Counted from the first letter of the stretch, positions 1 to 8,647 are shown. The stretch is DNA of 60,943 nucleotides from Hyphomicrobiales bacterium (GCA_017305515.1 JAFKKP010000303.1:1-60943), one strand, 5' to 3'. Made by a program: numbers and translations. Notes: generated by a model from the sequence alone, not told the origin.

Positions 1-279
1 AATCGCGCCGATAAGAGCTGCGAAAATCACCTGCTCGTCGATCACGCCCGGATCGATGATGCCGGTGCCGATGGTTTGCGCGACGTGCAGACCGAACACG
101 GCGAATGCGATGAAATTGAAGAACGCTGCCCACGCGACCGCGTATTGCGGCCGCAACACACGCGTCGAAACAATCGTCGCGATGGAATTGGCCGCATCGT
201 GCAGCCCGTTGAGGAAGTCGAACAGCAACGCGACCGCGATCAATCCAACGAGGATCGGAAAGGCAAGCGAAGCGTCCAC
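1..279 (-). CDS. pit: PiT-family inorganic phosphate transporter, 3'-truncated by window edge
   Basis: Low-affinity inner-membrane phosphate:cation symporter of the PiT family. The first 93 codons are present and the rest runs off the window start. The visible N-terminus has hydrophobic segments and the family signature NGLHDAANSIATIVSTR at about residues 23-39, followed by a second hydrophobic stretch. The start is a GTG preceded by AGGAAAG at a suitable distance; no upstream ATG fits. It lies 15 bases after the stop of the DUF47 gene, so the two are surely cotranscribed, the usual orfA-pit arrangement in rhizobia. A PHO box ahead of the pair suggests PhoB control. Function is confident from the signature; the complete length cannot be judged. 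Confidence 0.9.
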   Translation of the reverse strand, partial: MDASLAFPILVGLIAVALLFDFLNGLHDAANSIATIVSTRVLRPQYAVAWAAFFNFIAFAVFGLHVAQTIGTGIIDPGVIDEQVIFAALIGAI

Positions 280-294
280 GGCTCTTTCCTGACC

Positions 295-939
295 CTAAAC
301 CTGCTCGATCACGATGCTGTTGATCTCGTTGGCGACGTCGTCGAAGCGGTCGGCGACCTTTTCGAGATGCTTGTAGATCTCGGCACCGACGATGAAATCC
401 ATCGCGTTGCCCTCGCGATGCTTGAGGAACAATTCCTTCATGCCGATGTCGTCGAGATCGTCGACGCGACCCTCAAGGCGCGTGATTTCTTCGGTCAGGC
501 TCGTAAGCGTCATGACGTTCTCGCCCATCGCCTGCATCAGCGGCACCGCGCGGCCAACGAGGTTCGCGCATTGCACGAGGATGCTGCCGATCTCGCGCAT
601 CGGCGGCTCGAAGCTGCGCACCTCGAACATCATCACGGCCTTCGCCGTCTGCTGCATCTGGTCGATAGCATCGTCCATCGAGGTAATGAGATTCTTGATG
701 TCGCCGCGGTCGAACGGCGTGATGAAGGTGCGGCGGACGGCCGTCAGCACTTCGCGCGTGATCTGGTCGGCGTCGTTCTCGAACTGATTGACGCGCTGGC
801 AGTAGACAGGGACTTCCTCGCCGCCCCTGAGCATGCCCTCGAGCGCCTCCGCACCCTGCACGACCGTCTGCGAATGGCGGGCAAAAAGGTCGAAGAACCT
901 TTCCTCGCGGGGCAAAATTGCCCGAAACCATCGATTCAT
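295..939 (-). CDS. DUF47 / PhoU-like phosphate transport regulator
   Basis: DUF47 (TIGR00153) protein of about 214 residues, an all-helical relative of PhoU normally encoded with PiT transporters and thought to modulate them from the cytoplasm. The translation starts MNRWFRAILPREERFFDLF, the typical family opening, and continues as acidic amphipathic helices without membrane segments. I chose the ATG at 939 because GGAAG lies six bases ahead of it. An ATG at 960 in the same frame has no ribosome site and would crowd the PHO box at 965-982. The pit gene follows 15 bases after the stop. Role assignment rests on family and operon context. Confidence 0.9.
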   Translation of the reverse strand: MNRWFRAILPREERFFDLFARHSQTVVQGAEALEGMLRGGEEVPVYCQRVNQFENDADQITREVLTAVRRTFITPFDRGDIKNLITSMDDAIDQMQQTAKAVMMFEVRSFEPPMREIGSILVQCANLVGRAVPLMQAMGENVMTLTSLTEEITRLEGRVDDLDDIGMKELFLKHREGNAMDFIVGAEIYKHLEKVADRFDDVANEINSIVIEQV

Positions 940-964
940 GAGCGTCTTCCGGCGTGACATCGAA

Positions 965-982
965 CTGTCATGCGCCTGTCAT
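965..982. promoter_or_regulatory. Perfect PHO box (CTGTCAT-GCGC-CTGTCAT)
   Basis: Two exact CTGTCAT heptamers separated by four bases form an ideal PhoB-binding direct repeat. It ends 26 bases ahead of the chosen DUF47 start. The repeat reads on the plus strand, opposite to the minus-strand DUF47-pit operon, and so close to the gene it would cover the promoter or transcription start. That geometry fits repression rather than activation. In Sinorhizobium meliloti the equivalent orfA-pit operon is known to be repressed by PhoB under phosphate limitation. The mode here is inference. Confidence 0.85.
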
Positions 983-1000
983 AAACCGATTTTCAGCGGT

Positions 1001-1037
1001 GTGGATAGCCTCACTCGCCAAACGCGGCGGTATCCAC
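1001..1037 (-). terminator. Possible stem-loop after livM
   Basis: GTGGATA (1001-1007) and TATCCAC (1031-1037) form a 7-bp inverted repeat about 30 bases past the livM stop. Short inner GC pairs are possible. There is no T-run, so termination would have to be non-canonical. It may simply be a 3' stabilising hairpin. Confidence 0.35.
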
Positions 1038-1065
1038 CGGTTTGTCAGCGGCGGAAGTGGCGGGC

Positions 1066-2034
1066 CTAAAGCGAACGCTTGAAGTAATGGGCGATTTCGC
1101 CGATCACGCCGCGGCGGAACGTCAGCACGCAGATCACAAAGATCGCGCCCTGAATCACCGTCACCCACTGGCCGAAGCCTGCCAGATACTGCTGCATGGC
1201 CACGATCACGAACGCGCCGACCACCGGCCCGAACACCGTGCCGAGACCGCCGACCAGCGTCATCAGCACGACTTCACCCGACATCGTCCAGTGCACGTCG
1301 GTGAGCGAAGCGTTCTGCGCGACGAATACTTTCATGGCGCCTGCAAGCCCCGCCAGCGTGCCGGACAGAATGAAGGCCATCAGCTTGTACTGATCGGCTT
1401 TGTAACCAAGCGAGATAGCGCGCTGCTCGTTCTCGCGGATCGATTTGAGAACTTCGCCGAACGGCGAATTGATCGTGCGATAGATCAGCAGGAAGCCGAA
1501 CAGGAACACGGCGAGCACGACATAATACAGCGTATCGGTGTTCGACAGATCGAGCACGCCGAACATCTTGCCCTGCGGAATGCCCTGGATGCCGTCCTCG
1601 CCATGCGTGAACGGGGTTTGCAGATAGATGAAATACATCAGCTGCGACAGCGCCAGCGTAATCATCGAGAAGTAGATGCCCTGACGGCGGATTGCGACCA
1701 ACCCGGTCACGACACCAAGTCCGGCAGCAGCAGCCACGCCGAACAGAATCGAAAGCTCGGGCGAAAATTCCCAGACCTTGGCAGCATGCGCCGCCGCGTA
1801 GCCCGCCGTGCCCAGGAACATCGAATGGCCGAACGACAGCAACCCGCCGTAGCCGATCAGAAGATTGAACGCACAGGCGAACAGCGCAAAGCACAGCGCC
1901 TGCATCACGAAGAACGGATAAAGACCGGTCAGCGGCACGATTGCAAGCAGCGCCGCCATCAGAACGAACGCGATCATCTCGTCGGCGGTGGAACGTCCGG
2001 ATTCCGGAATTGCGTTATCGGTGATCGACGTCAT
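1066..2034 (-). CDS. livM: Branched-chain amino-acid ABC transporter permease LivM
   Basis: One of two inner-membrane permeases of a Liv-type importer. The 322-residue translation is strongly hydrophobic with about eight to ten membrane segments. It carries the LivM/LivH-type cytoplasmic loop (RTINSPFGEVLKSIRENEQR at about 190-209) that contacts the ATPases, and the conserved GGLGTVFGPVVGAF near residue 263. A polar N-terminal tail of about 20 residues precedes the first segment. The ATG lies one base after the livH stop, indicating translational coupling. It is the last gene of livG-livF-livK-livH-livM. The exact substrate (Leu/Ile/Val or a related acid) cannot be read from the sequence. Confidence 0.93.
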   Translation of the reverse strand: MTSITDNAIPESGRSTADEMIAFVLMAALLAIVPLTGLYPFFVMQALCFALFACAFNLLIGYGGLLSFGHSMFLGTAGYAAAHAAKVWEFSPELSILFGVAAAAGLGVVTGLVAIRRQGIYFSMITLALSQLMYFIYLQTPFTHGEDGIQGIPQGKMFGVLDLSNTDTLYYVVLAVFLFGFLLIYRTINSPFGEVLKSIRENEQRAISLGYKADQYKLMAFILSGTLAGLAGAMKVFVAQNASLTDVHWTMSGEVVLMTLVGGLGTVFGPVVGAFVIVAMQQYLAGFGQWVTVIQGAIFVICVLTFRRGVIGEIAHYFKRSL

Positions 2035-2035
2035 G

Positions 2036-2899
2036 TTATGCCGCCTTTCCTGTCAGTCCGGTCGGTTTGACCAGCAGCACAATCACCATCAGCACGAAGA
2101 CGACGGTGTTGGAGGCTTCTGGATAGAAATATTTGGTCAGGCCCTCGACCACGCCGAGCGTAAAGCCGGTGATGATCGACCCCATGATCGATCCCATGCC
2201 GCCGATCACAACCACCGCGAACACCACGATGATGAGGTCCGCGCCCATCAGCGGACGCACCTGATTGATCGGGGCCGACAACACACCTGCCAGCGCCGCC
2301 AGTCCGACACCGAGACCGTAGGTGAGCGTAATCATGCGCGGCACGTTGATACCGAAGGCGCGCACCAGCGTCGGGTTTTCGGTCGCCGCGCGCAGATTGG
2401 CTCCAAGCCGGGTTTTCTCGATCAGGAACCAGGTCGCAAGACAGACCACGAGCGAGAAGATGACGACCCAGCCGCGATAGATCGGCAGATACATGAACCC
2501 AACATCGACACCGCCCCGCAGAATCTCGGGAATGGCGTAAGGCAGACCCGACGAGCCGAAATAGTTCTGAAACACGCCCTGAATGACGAGCGCCAGCCCG
2601 AAGGTCAGCAGCAGGCCGTAAAGATGATCGAGGCCGGTCAGCCATTGCAGCATGCTTCGCTCGAGCAGCACGCCGATCCCGCCGACGATGATCGGCGCGA
2701 GAATCAGCGCCCACCAGTAGTTCAGCCCCGCCAGCGTCAGCAGAAAATACGCCGCGAACGCGCCTGCCATGTAGAGAGCGCCATGCGCGAAATTGATGAT
2801 GTTGAGCATGCCGAAGATGACGGCGAGCCCGAGACTGAGCAGCGCGTAAAACGAGCCGTTGATTAATCCGACCAGGAGCTGGGCATAAAGGGCTTGCAT
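2036..2899 (-). CDS. livH: Branched-chain amino-acid ABC transporter permease LivH
   Basis: Second permease of the importer, 287 residues, of usual length. The start MQALYAQLLVGLINGSFYAL and the segment LNIINFAHGALYMAGAF at about 32-48 are characteristic of LivH, as is TRLGANLRAATENPTLVRAF at about 183-202, which forms the ATPase coupling loop. About eight hydrophobic segments are visible. It lies 78 bases after livK, across a stable hairpin, and one base before livM. Confidence 0.94.
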   Translation of the reverse strand: MQALYAQLLVGLINGSFYALLSLGLAVIFGMLNIINFAHGALYMAGAFAAYFLLTLAGLNYWWALILAPIIVGGIGVLLERSMLQWLTGLDHLYGLLLTFGLALVIQGVFQNYFGSSGLPYAIPEILRGGVDVGFMYLPIYRGWVVIFSLVVCLATWFLIEKTRLGANLRAATENPTLVRAFGINVPRMITLTYGLGVGLAALAGVLSAPINQVRPLMGADLIIVVFAVVVIGGMGSIMGSIITGFTLGVVEGLTKYFYPEASNTVVFVLMVIVLLVKPTGLTGKAA

Positions 2900-2944
2900 C
2901 GGTTCGGTTCTCTCAGCCTCGTTTGCGCATCGTATCCAGACGAA

Positions 2945-2969
2945 GCCCGGCGGCGCGAGGCCGCCGGGC
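2945..2969 (-). terminator. GC-rich hairpin between livK and livH (attenuator)
   Basis: A perfect 10-bp stem, GCCCGGCGGC pairing with GCCGCCGGGC around a 5-base loop, lies eight bases after the livK stop. There is no strong T-run. Such hairpins behind the binding-protein gene usually stabilise the upstream message or cause partial termination, giving more binding protein than permease. Confidence 0.6.
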
Positions 2970-2977
2970 GCCGGTCA

Positions 2978-4198
2978 CTACTTCTTGATAAGCGGGCAAG
3001 TGCTTTCCGAGAGCGGACGGAACGCCTTGTCTGCCGGCGTCGTGCCGACCAGCTTGTAGTAATCCCACGGGCCCTTGGATTCGGCCGGCGATTTCACTTC
3101 AAACAGATAGGCCGGCGTGATCTTGCGGCCGGTGATCTGAATTTCGCCGGGGCCGAACAGCGCGTCGTCCGTCTTCATTTCCTTCATCTTGGCGACAACC
3201 TTGGCGCCGTCGTGCGGATTGCCGCCCATTGCTTCAAGCGCCTTGAAGTAGTGGATGAGGCCGGAATAGACGCCTGCCTGCACCATCGTCGGCATCGCCT
3301 TGTTCTTCATCTTCTCCGCAAACCGCTTGGAGAACGCGCGCGTGCCGTCGTTCATGTCCCAATAGAACGTCTCGGTGAAGTTCAGGCCCTGCGCGACGTT
3401 CAGGCCGAGCGAATTAACGTCGCTGACGAACATCAGAAGGCCCGCAAGTTTCTGGCCGCCCTTGACGATGCCGAACTCAGCCGCCTGCTTGATCGAGTTC
3501 GTGGTGTCGCCGCCCGCATTCGCGAGGCCAACGATCTTGGCCTTCGACGCCTGCGCCTGAAGCAGGAACGAAGAGAAGTCCGACGAGTTCAGCGGATGCT
3601 TGACGCTGCCGAGGATTTTGCCGCCGGCAGCGGTCACGGCTGCGGTGGTGTCCTTTTCAAGCGCCGCGCCGAACGCGTAGTCGGCGGTGAGGAAGAACCA
3701 GCTGTCGCCGCCGGCCTTCACCAGCGCGGTGCCGGTGCTGTTCGCCAGCATATAGGTGTCATAGACCCAGTGAATGACGTTCGGTGAGCACTGTGCATCC
3801 GTCAGCGCGGATGACGCGGCACCCGAGTTAATCATGATGATGTTCTTCTCGGTCACGACGTTCTTGACCGCGAGAGCCACGCCGGAGTTCAGAACGTCGA
3901 CGATGACGTCGACCTTCTCGACATCCGCCCATTGCCGCGCCGTCGTTGTGCCGACGTCAGGCTTGTTCTGGTGATCGGCGGAAACGAGATCGATCTTCCA
4001 GCCTTTCGCGGCAAGACCCGAATCGTCGATCGCCATCTGCGCGGCAACGGTCGATCCGGCTCCGCCCACGTCAGCGTAGAGGCCCGACATGTCCGTCAGG
4101 TTGCCGATCTTGATGACTTTGTCCTGCGCGAATGCGCCGGTGCCCGCGCCGAGCACGAGTGTGGTGCCCAACATCAGTGCTGAAATCTTATTCTTCAT
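2978..4198 (-). CDS. livK: Branched-chain amino-acid ABC transporter substrate-binding protein
   Basis: Periplasmic binding protein of the Liv family (type I fold, Peripla_BP_6), 406 residues. A clean signal peptide ends at about residue 24 (AGTGAFAQ-D), and the mature protein opens KVIKIGNLTDMSGLYADVGG, the usual ligand-binding opening. Residues 80-220 carry family features such as INSGAASSALTDAQCSPN. It lies third in the operon, 61 bases after livF, so expression may rely on an internal promoter as well. The C-terminal CP pair (STCPLIKK) probably makes a disulfide with the other cysteine. Ligand identity is uncertain; ligands for this family range from branched amino acids to amides and aromatic acids. 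Confidence 0.9.
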   Translation of the reverse strand: MKNKISALMLGTTLVLGAGTGAFAQDKVIKIGNLTDMSGLYADVGGAGSTVAAQMAIDDSGLAAKGWKIDLVSADHQNKPDVGTTTARQWADVEKVDVIVDVLNSGVALAVKNVVTEKNIIMINSGAASSALTDAQCSPNVIHWVYDTYMLANSTGTALVKAGGDSWFFLTADYAFGAALEKDTTAAVTAAGGKILGSVKHPLNSSDFSSFLLQAQASKAKIVGLANAGGDTTNSIKQAAEFGIVKGGQKLAGLLMFVSDVNSLGLNVAQGLNFTETFYWDMNDGTRAFSKRFAEKMKNKAMPTMVQAGVYSGLIHYFKALEAMGGNPHDGAKVVAKMKEMKTDDALFGPGEIQITGRKITPAYLFEVKSPAESKGPWDYYKLVGTTPADKAFRPLSESTCPLIKK

Positions 4199-4259
4199 AG
4201 TCCCTCCGTAACCGTTGTCTTCGTTATTCAGTGATTGTGCAGTTTCTTTTTATCGCTGC

Positions 4260-4967
4260 TCATACGCCGAGATAGTTGTGCAGCTTTTCCATGTTGGCCT
4301 GGATTTCCGAGTTGGCGAACGCGTCGATGATCTTGCCGTGCTCGACCACGTAGTAGCGATCCGCAACTGTGGACGCGAAGCGGAAGTTCTGTTCGACCAA
4401 TAGAATGGTGAAGCCTTCCGACTTCAGGCGCGAGATCGTCCGCCCGATTTGCTGAATGATGACCGGTGCCAGACCTTCGGTCGGCTCGTCGAGCATCAGG
4501 AAGCGTGCGCCGGTGCGCAGAATGCGTGCGATCGCCAGCATCTGCTGTTCGCCGCCGGAGAGTTTCGTGCCCTGGCTGCCGAGGCGCTCTTTCAGATTCG
4601 GAAACAGCTCGAAAATCTGATCGAGCGTCATGCCGCCGCTGCGGATGATCGGCGGCAGCAGAAGATTTTCCTTCACGTCGAGGCTTGCGAAAATTCCGCG
4701 TTCCTCGGGGCAGAATGCGATGCCGAGCCGGGCGATCTTGTCCGACGACATGCGAACGATTTCTTTGCCCTCGAAATCGATCATGCCGGTGCGCTTAGTC
4801 ATGATGCCCATGACCGATTTCAGCGTGGAGGTTTTACCCGCGCCGTTACGGCCGAGCAGCGTGACCACTTCGCCCTGACGGACCTCGAAATCGATGCCGT
4901 GAAGAATGTGGGACTCGCCGTACCACGCCTGAAGATTTTTGACGGAAAGAACCGGAGCGTTACTCAT
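4260..4967 (-). CDS. livF: Branched-chain amino-acid ABC transporter ATPase LivF
   Basis: Cytoplasmic ATPase, 235 residues, normal for LivF. Walker A GRNGAGKT at about 39-46, signature LSGGEQQMLAIARIL at about 136-150, Walker B FLMLDEPTEGLAP at about 155-167 and the switch histidine replaced in context by LLVEQN at about 190, all typical of LivF. The ATG at 4967 lies inside the end of livG, an 8-base overlap, which argues for coupled translation of the two ATPases. Confidence 0.95.
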   Translation of the reverse strand: MSNAPVLSVKNLQAWYGESHILHGIDFEVRQGEVVTLLGRNGAGKTSTLKSVMGIMTKRTGMIDFEGKEIVRMSSDKIARLGIAFCPEERGIFASLDVKENLLLPPIIRSGGMTLDQIFELFPNLKERLGSQGTKLSGGEQQMLAIARILRTGARFLMLDEPTEGLAPVIIQQIGRTISRLKSEGFTILLVEQNFRFASTVADRYYVVEHGKIIDAFANSEIQANMEKLHNYLGV

Positions 4968-5715
4968 GGCCGGCTCCCAGATAGGCTTCCTTCACGCGCT
5001 CGTCCTTCGACAGCGTTGCGTAATTGCCTTCCGCAAGCACCCGACCGCGCGTCAGCACCGTGATCGTGTCGGACAGGTTCGACACAACGCTGAGATTATG
5101 TTCGACCATCAGGATCGTGTATTTCGCCGAGATGCGCTTGATGAGGGCTGCGATCTTGTCGATGTCCTCATGGCCCATGCCGGCCATCGGCTCGTCGAGC
5201 AGCATCATTTCGGGATCGAGCGCCAAAGTCGTTGCGATTTCCAGTGCGCGCTTGCGCCCATAGGGCATCTCGACAGCGGTTGTTTTCGCAAATTCGCTCA
5301 AGCCCACATCGTCGAGCAATTCTCGTGCGCGCTTGTTGTACTGATTGAGGATCGATTTCGAGCGCCAGAAGTCGAACGAACTGCCGTGCTGGCGCTGGAG
5401 TGCGACGCGCACATTTTCCAATGCGGTCAGATGCGGAAACACCGCCGAAATCTGGAACGAGCGGACGAGGCCGAGCCGCGCCACGTCCGCAGGAGCAAGC
5501 GCCGTGATGTCCTTGCCGTTGTAGAGAATCTGGCCTTTGGACGGCTTGAGAAATTTCGTCAGCAGATTGAAACACGTCGTCTTGCCGGCACCGTTGGGGC
5601 CGATCAGCGCGTGAATGGTTCCGCGTTTGACCTTCAGATTGACGTCGCTGACGGCAACAAAGCCCGCGAACTCCTTCGTCAACCCGTGGGTTTCAAGGAT
5701 GTACTCGTTGGACAA
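4960..5715 (-). CDS. livG: Branched-chain amino-acid ABC transporter ATPase LivG (TTG start)
   Basis: Second ATPase of the importer, 251 residues from a TTG start. Walker A GPNGAGKT at about 39-46, Walker B MMLLDEPMAGMG at about 168-179 and the LivG C-terminal region with ILMVEHNLSVVSNL are present. The frame stays open upstream to 6045, but those 110 codons look nothing like LivG. AGGGGA sits seven bases before TTG 5715, and the protein then begins SNEYILETHGLTKEF as expected. First gene of the liv operon; the promoter must lie in 5716-6080. Confidence 0.92.
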   Translation of the reverse strand: MSNEYILETHGLTKEFAGFVAVSDVNLKVKRGTIHALIGPNGAGKTTCFNLLTKFLKPSKGQILYNGKDITALAPADVARLGLVRSFQISAVFPHLTALENVRVALQRQHGSSFDFWRSKSILNQYNKRARELLDDVGLSEFAKTTAVEMPYGRKRALEIATTLALDPEMMLLDEPMAGMGHEDIDKIAALIKRISAKYTILMVEHNLSVVSNLSDTITVLTRGRVLAEGNYATLSKDERVKEAYLGAGHE

Positions 5716-6080
5716 TCGTTTTCCCCTATCGGCCTTCGCGCAAACTGCCCGTGGCCGAATTTCCCCCTGCGCGTTCCTGCTGCGGATCCTTGGAAATCTG
5801 CAACGGCCGACAGGCTCCGGGGCGACTATGCAGCGAATTCTCAGCCCCGCGCAAGGTGCAAAGCTGGGCATCGATTTATGACGGTGCGGCAAAAAGCTCT
5901 TGCCACCGGGCGGCTTGGTTGACCACGCCGAGTGCCATACGACCATCGTCGATGCTCGATCGGGTAACGGCGGATTAAGGGTATTTTGCTTTCGCCCGCC
6001 CGGTTCATCGAAAATTTCGACTTCCCGGGCGACCATCGGCGGCATTTTTCATTGGCAATTTCATTTCCGGGGCAACGACG
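5716..6080. other. Divergent intergenic region between livG and PAS_5 gene
   Basis: 365 bases with no credible gene. It must hold the liv operon promoter (minus) and that of the PAS_5 gene (plus), but I see no clear -35/-10 pair. Its one evident structure is the palindrome at 5999-6029. Confidence 0.6.
5999..6029. promoter_or_regulatory. Nested palindrome upstream of PAS_5 gene
   Basis: A 31-base symmetric element: CCCGG, four bases, TCGAAA, one central base, TTTCGA, four bases, CCGGG. Both arms are exact and equally spaced from the centre at 6014. It lies 51 bases before the PAS_5 start. It could be an operator for a dimeric regulator or an RNA hairpin; no T-run follows. Confidence 0.45.
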
Positions 6081-6719
6081 ATGAACGCGGACGCCGTAAC
6101 TGGACTTGATGCGAACGCGCCGTTCGAGAGCGCGGGGCCTGCCGTCGTCAAATCGATCAAGCAGCGCGACCTGCTCAATACCTGGCTGCGTCTCTATGCC
6201 AGGGACGAGCGGCTGCCGAAGTTCGAGGACTATCAGCCGGAGCGGCTCGCGGACGAACTACCCGACATCGTCTATTGCAGCATCGAGCACGCCGAACCCG
6301 AATCCCGCATCATGATCGACAGCGACGGCACGCGGATGTCGAACGCCTACGGCACGCGCGGCAAGGGCCGGTATCTCGACGAATATCTCGGCCCCAAGCT
6401 CGCGCCGATCGTGATGCCGATCTATCGCGAATCAATTCTGCGCCGGCTTCCGGTCTATACGATCTCCAAGGTCGACGATCTGTACGGGCGCAAGGTCGAT
6501 TACGAACGCCTGTTGATGCCGTTTTCCGACGGTGCGGGCGTCAACCGCATCGTCGCGTCATTGAAAACGATCAGCGACGACGGCGGATTCGAGATCCGCA
6601 ACCTGATGCGCGCCAACGACGTGCTGCCGATCTACGTCTATAAATCGGTGATCGACCAGAAGCTGTTCCACAAGATGCCCGGCCGTATCGCGCCCGGCGA
6701 CACGATCGAATTCAGCTGA
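6081..6719 (+). CDS. PAS_5 domain protein
   Basis: 212-residue soluble protein matching, by pattern, the PAS_5 family (PF07310), common and often multi-copy in Rhizobiales and of unknown function. The N-terminal 25 residues are variable. A domain follows from about residue 30 to 180 with LNTWLRLYARDERLPKFEDY near the start, and ends PLPIYVYK-like before a short tail. No membrane segment or output domain is present, so a sensory role would need a partner. The next gene, dctA, is convergent, 16 bases away. Family assignment is good; function unknown. Confidence 0.75.
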   Translation: MNADAVTGLDANAPFESAGPAVVKSIKQRDLLNTWLRLYARDERLPKFEDYQPERLADELPDIVYCSIEHAEPESRIMIDSDGTRMSNAYGTRGKGRYLDEYLGPKLAPIVMPIYRESILRRLPVYTISKVDDLYGRKVDYERLLMPFSDGAGVNRIVASLKTISDDGGFEIRNLMRANDVLPIYVYKSVIDQKLFHKMPGRIAPGDTIEFS

Positions 6720-6735
6720 CGCCTCGCGGCCGGGA

Positions 6736-8103
6736 TTACGCCCGCGCCGGAGCCCGCTCCATCTCCTCGCCAAGCGCGATGGGGTGAGCCATCGCCTCGT
6801 GCAGCTTGTCTTTATCAAGCTCGCCTTCCCAGCGTGACAGCACCACTGTCGCCACACCGTTGCCGATCAGATTGGTCAGCGCACGGCACTCGCTCATGAA
6901 CTTGTCGATGCCGACAAGAATGGCGAGCGAAGCAATCGGAATATCCGGCACGATGGCCAAGGTCGCAGCCAGCGTGATAAAGCCCGCGCCGGTGACGCCC
7001 GAAGCGCCTTTCGAGGTGATGATCGCAACGCCCAGAATTCCCAGTTCCTGCCAGATCGTCAGATGCGTGTTGGTCGCCTGCGCGAGAAACAAAGTCGCCA
7101 GCGTCATATAGATATTCGTGCCGTCGAGATTGAAGCTGTAGCCGGTCGGAATCACCAGACCGACGACGCCGCGCGATGCACCTAGCCGCTCCATCTTCAC
7201 GATCATCTGCGGCAGCACGGTTTCGGACGACGACGTGCCGAGCACAATCAGCAATTCGTCCTTGATGTAGCCGATGAAGCGCAAAATCGAGAATCCTGAA
7301 AAGCGCGCAATCGCGCCGAGCACGAGCAGCACGAACAGGATGCTGGTGAGATAGAACGTGCCGATGAGAGCCGCCAGATTCCACAACGAGCCGAGGCCGT
7401 AAGCGCCGACCGTAAACGCCATCGCGCCGAACGCGCCGATGGGGGCCGCGCGCACGATGATGCGGATCACGCCGAAGAACACTTTCGCCGCCATGTCGAT
7501 GGCGTGCGCGATCGGCTCTCCGACCGGGCCCATATAGGCGATGGCGAAGCCCGACAGGATCGAGACCAGCAGTACCTGCAACAAATCGCCGTTGGCCAGC
7601 GCGCCGATGAAGCTGTTGGGAATGATCGCCATCAGATGCGCGACGATGCCGTCTTCCTTCGCCTTGGTGACGTAAGTCGCCACCGCCTTGGTGTCGAGCG
7701 TCGCGGGATCGATGTTGAAACCGCTGCCGGGCTGGATGATTTCACCGACGACGAGTCCGACGATCAGCGCAATGGTCGAGACCACTTCAAAATAAAGGAG
7801 CGCCTTGAGGCCGACACGGCCGACACGCTTGAGGTCTCCCATCGAGGAAATGCCGTGAACCACGGTGCAGAAGATCACCGGCGCGATCATCATCTTGATG
7901 AGCGCGATGAAGCCGTCGCCGAGCGGCTTCAGTGCCTTGCCGGTGTTGGGATAGAAATGGCCGATCAGAACGCCGATGGCGATGGCGATCAGAACCTGCA
8001 CATAGAGAATGGTGTACCAGGGGCCGCTCGGTGCTGCGGTTGGAAGTTTCGTCAGAGCGCGTTTTGAATTTGAAGCAGCCGAATTTGAGATAGCCTTGGC
8101 CAT
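6736..8103 (-). CDS. dctA: C4-dicarboxylate:cation symporter DctA
   Basis: Sodium/proton-dicarboxylate symporter of the DAACS family, 455 residues. The key motifs are visible: [10 protein letters not shown] (serine-rich reentrant loop, about 285), [13 protein letters not shown] (about 315) and [13 protein letters not shown] (about 360), together with about eight hydrophobic helices. DctA imports succinate, fumarate and malate; in rhizobia it is central to bacteroid nutrition. The ATG at 8103 (MAKAISNS) is chosen because AGGA precedes it; the 38 upstream in-frame codons lack family similarity. I found no convincing sigma-54 site upstream, unlike classical dctA under DctBD, and no dctBD genes are nearby. 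Confidence 0.92.
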   Translation of the reverse strand: MAKAISNSAASNSKRALTKLPTAAPSGPWYTILYVQVLIAIAIGVLIGHFYPNTGKALKPLGDGFIALIKMMIAPVIFCTVVHGISSMGDLKRVGRVGLKALLYFEVVSTIALIVGLVVGEIIQPGSGFNIDPATLDTKAVATYVTKAKEDGIVAHLMAIIPNSFIGALANGDLLQVLLVSILSGFAIAYMGPVGEPIAHAIDMAAKVFFGVIRIIVRAAPIGAFGAMAFTVGAYGLGSLWNLAALIGTFYLTSILFVLLVLGAIARFSGFSILRFIGYIKDELLIVLGTSSSETVLPQMIVKMERLGASRGVVGLVIPTGYSFNLDGTNIYMTLATLFLAQATNTHLTIWQELGILGVAIITSKGASGVTGAGFITLAATLAIVPDIPIASLAILVGIDKFMSECRALTNLIGNGVATVVLSRWEGELDKDKLHEAMAHPIALGEEMERAPARA

Positions 8104-8245
8104 GAGGGAATCCTGACAACGGGATGGGAATACCGGCAACCGACCCTGCGCCAGAACGCCGCACCGCTCAAGCGCATTCTCCTGACGCACACAGCCGCGA
8201 TCGATCTCGCAGCGCAAAAGCGCCCGAGTTGTGAGCAGCGTAGGT

Positions 8246-8647
8246 CGCCCTCTTTATTGAGGGCGCGCGGAACGCCGGATGCGCGCACGCATCCGCAGCC
8301 TCGCGTGCAAAACAAAAAAGCACACGAGCGTATTCACCACGGTCACGCCGCTTTCACCCGGCGTTCCGCACGCAATGGCTCTTATCGGCTTGCTCCGCGA
8401 ACAGGACCCCCGGAGGCCGGTCCATGTGTCGTGCCCCCGTTCATGGCGCAAGGCGTTTGCGCCGGGACCTCGCGGTTTGGGCCGACTTGCGTTTGGCGTG
8501 GTCGTCATGCAGGGCGAAACAAAAAAGGCCCGCTTCCTTGCGAGAAGCGCGCCTCACTCATTCCGCCGCGCATCGAACACCGCGCGCAGCCACCGCATCC
8601 CGCCCCGCGATATGTGACGATCGCGTATCGCCCCTCAAAGTGAGGCG
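8246..8647. repeat. Composite palindromic intergenic repeat, about 400 bp
   Basis: Fills most of the 625-base gap between dctA and the ArsC-like gene. Seen: terminal hairpin CGCCCTC-6-GAGGGCG (8246-8265); a 12-bp exact inverted repeat GCGGAACGCCGG (8267-8278) / CCGGCGTTCCGC (8358-8369), enclosing hairpins at 8277-8294 and 8300-8328 (loop rich in A); a further stem at 8535-8555 next to a T-run on the minus strand; and a closing hairpin at about 8629-8647. Its architecture resembles a multi-copy intergenic element I recall from Bradyrhizobium genomes. Short open frames inside (for example 8254-8508) are probably not genes. Copy number cannot be checked here. Confidence 0.6.
8521..8555 (-). terminator. 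Possible Rho-independent terminator for the ArsC-like gene
   Basis: On the minus strand CGCTTC, a 7-base loop and GAAGCG are followed by GGGCC and six Ts. It lies about 170 bases past the ArsC-like stop, so a long 3' UTR would be needed. It is also part of the composite repeat. Confidence 0.4.

Noticed and set aside
1042-2070. 342-codon plus-strand frame
   Set aside because: Antisense to livM; no recognisable protein features.
5716-6045. 110-codon N-terminal extension of livG
   Set aside because: No similarity to LivG; the ribosome site and conserved start lie at 5715.
8104-8250. Sigma-54 promoter for dctA
   Set aside because: A TGGC...TTGC pair occurs on the minus strand but its spacing is three bases too long for the -24/-12 consensus.
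8254-8508. Short open frames in the dctA/ArsC-like gap
   Set aside because: They fall inside the composite repeat, lack ribosome sites and read as repeat translation.
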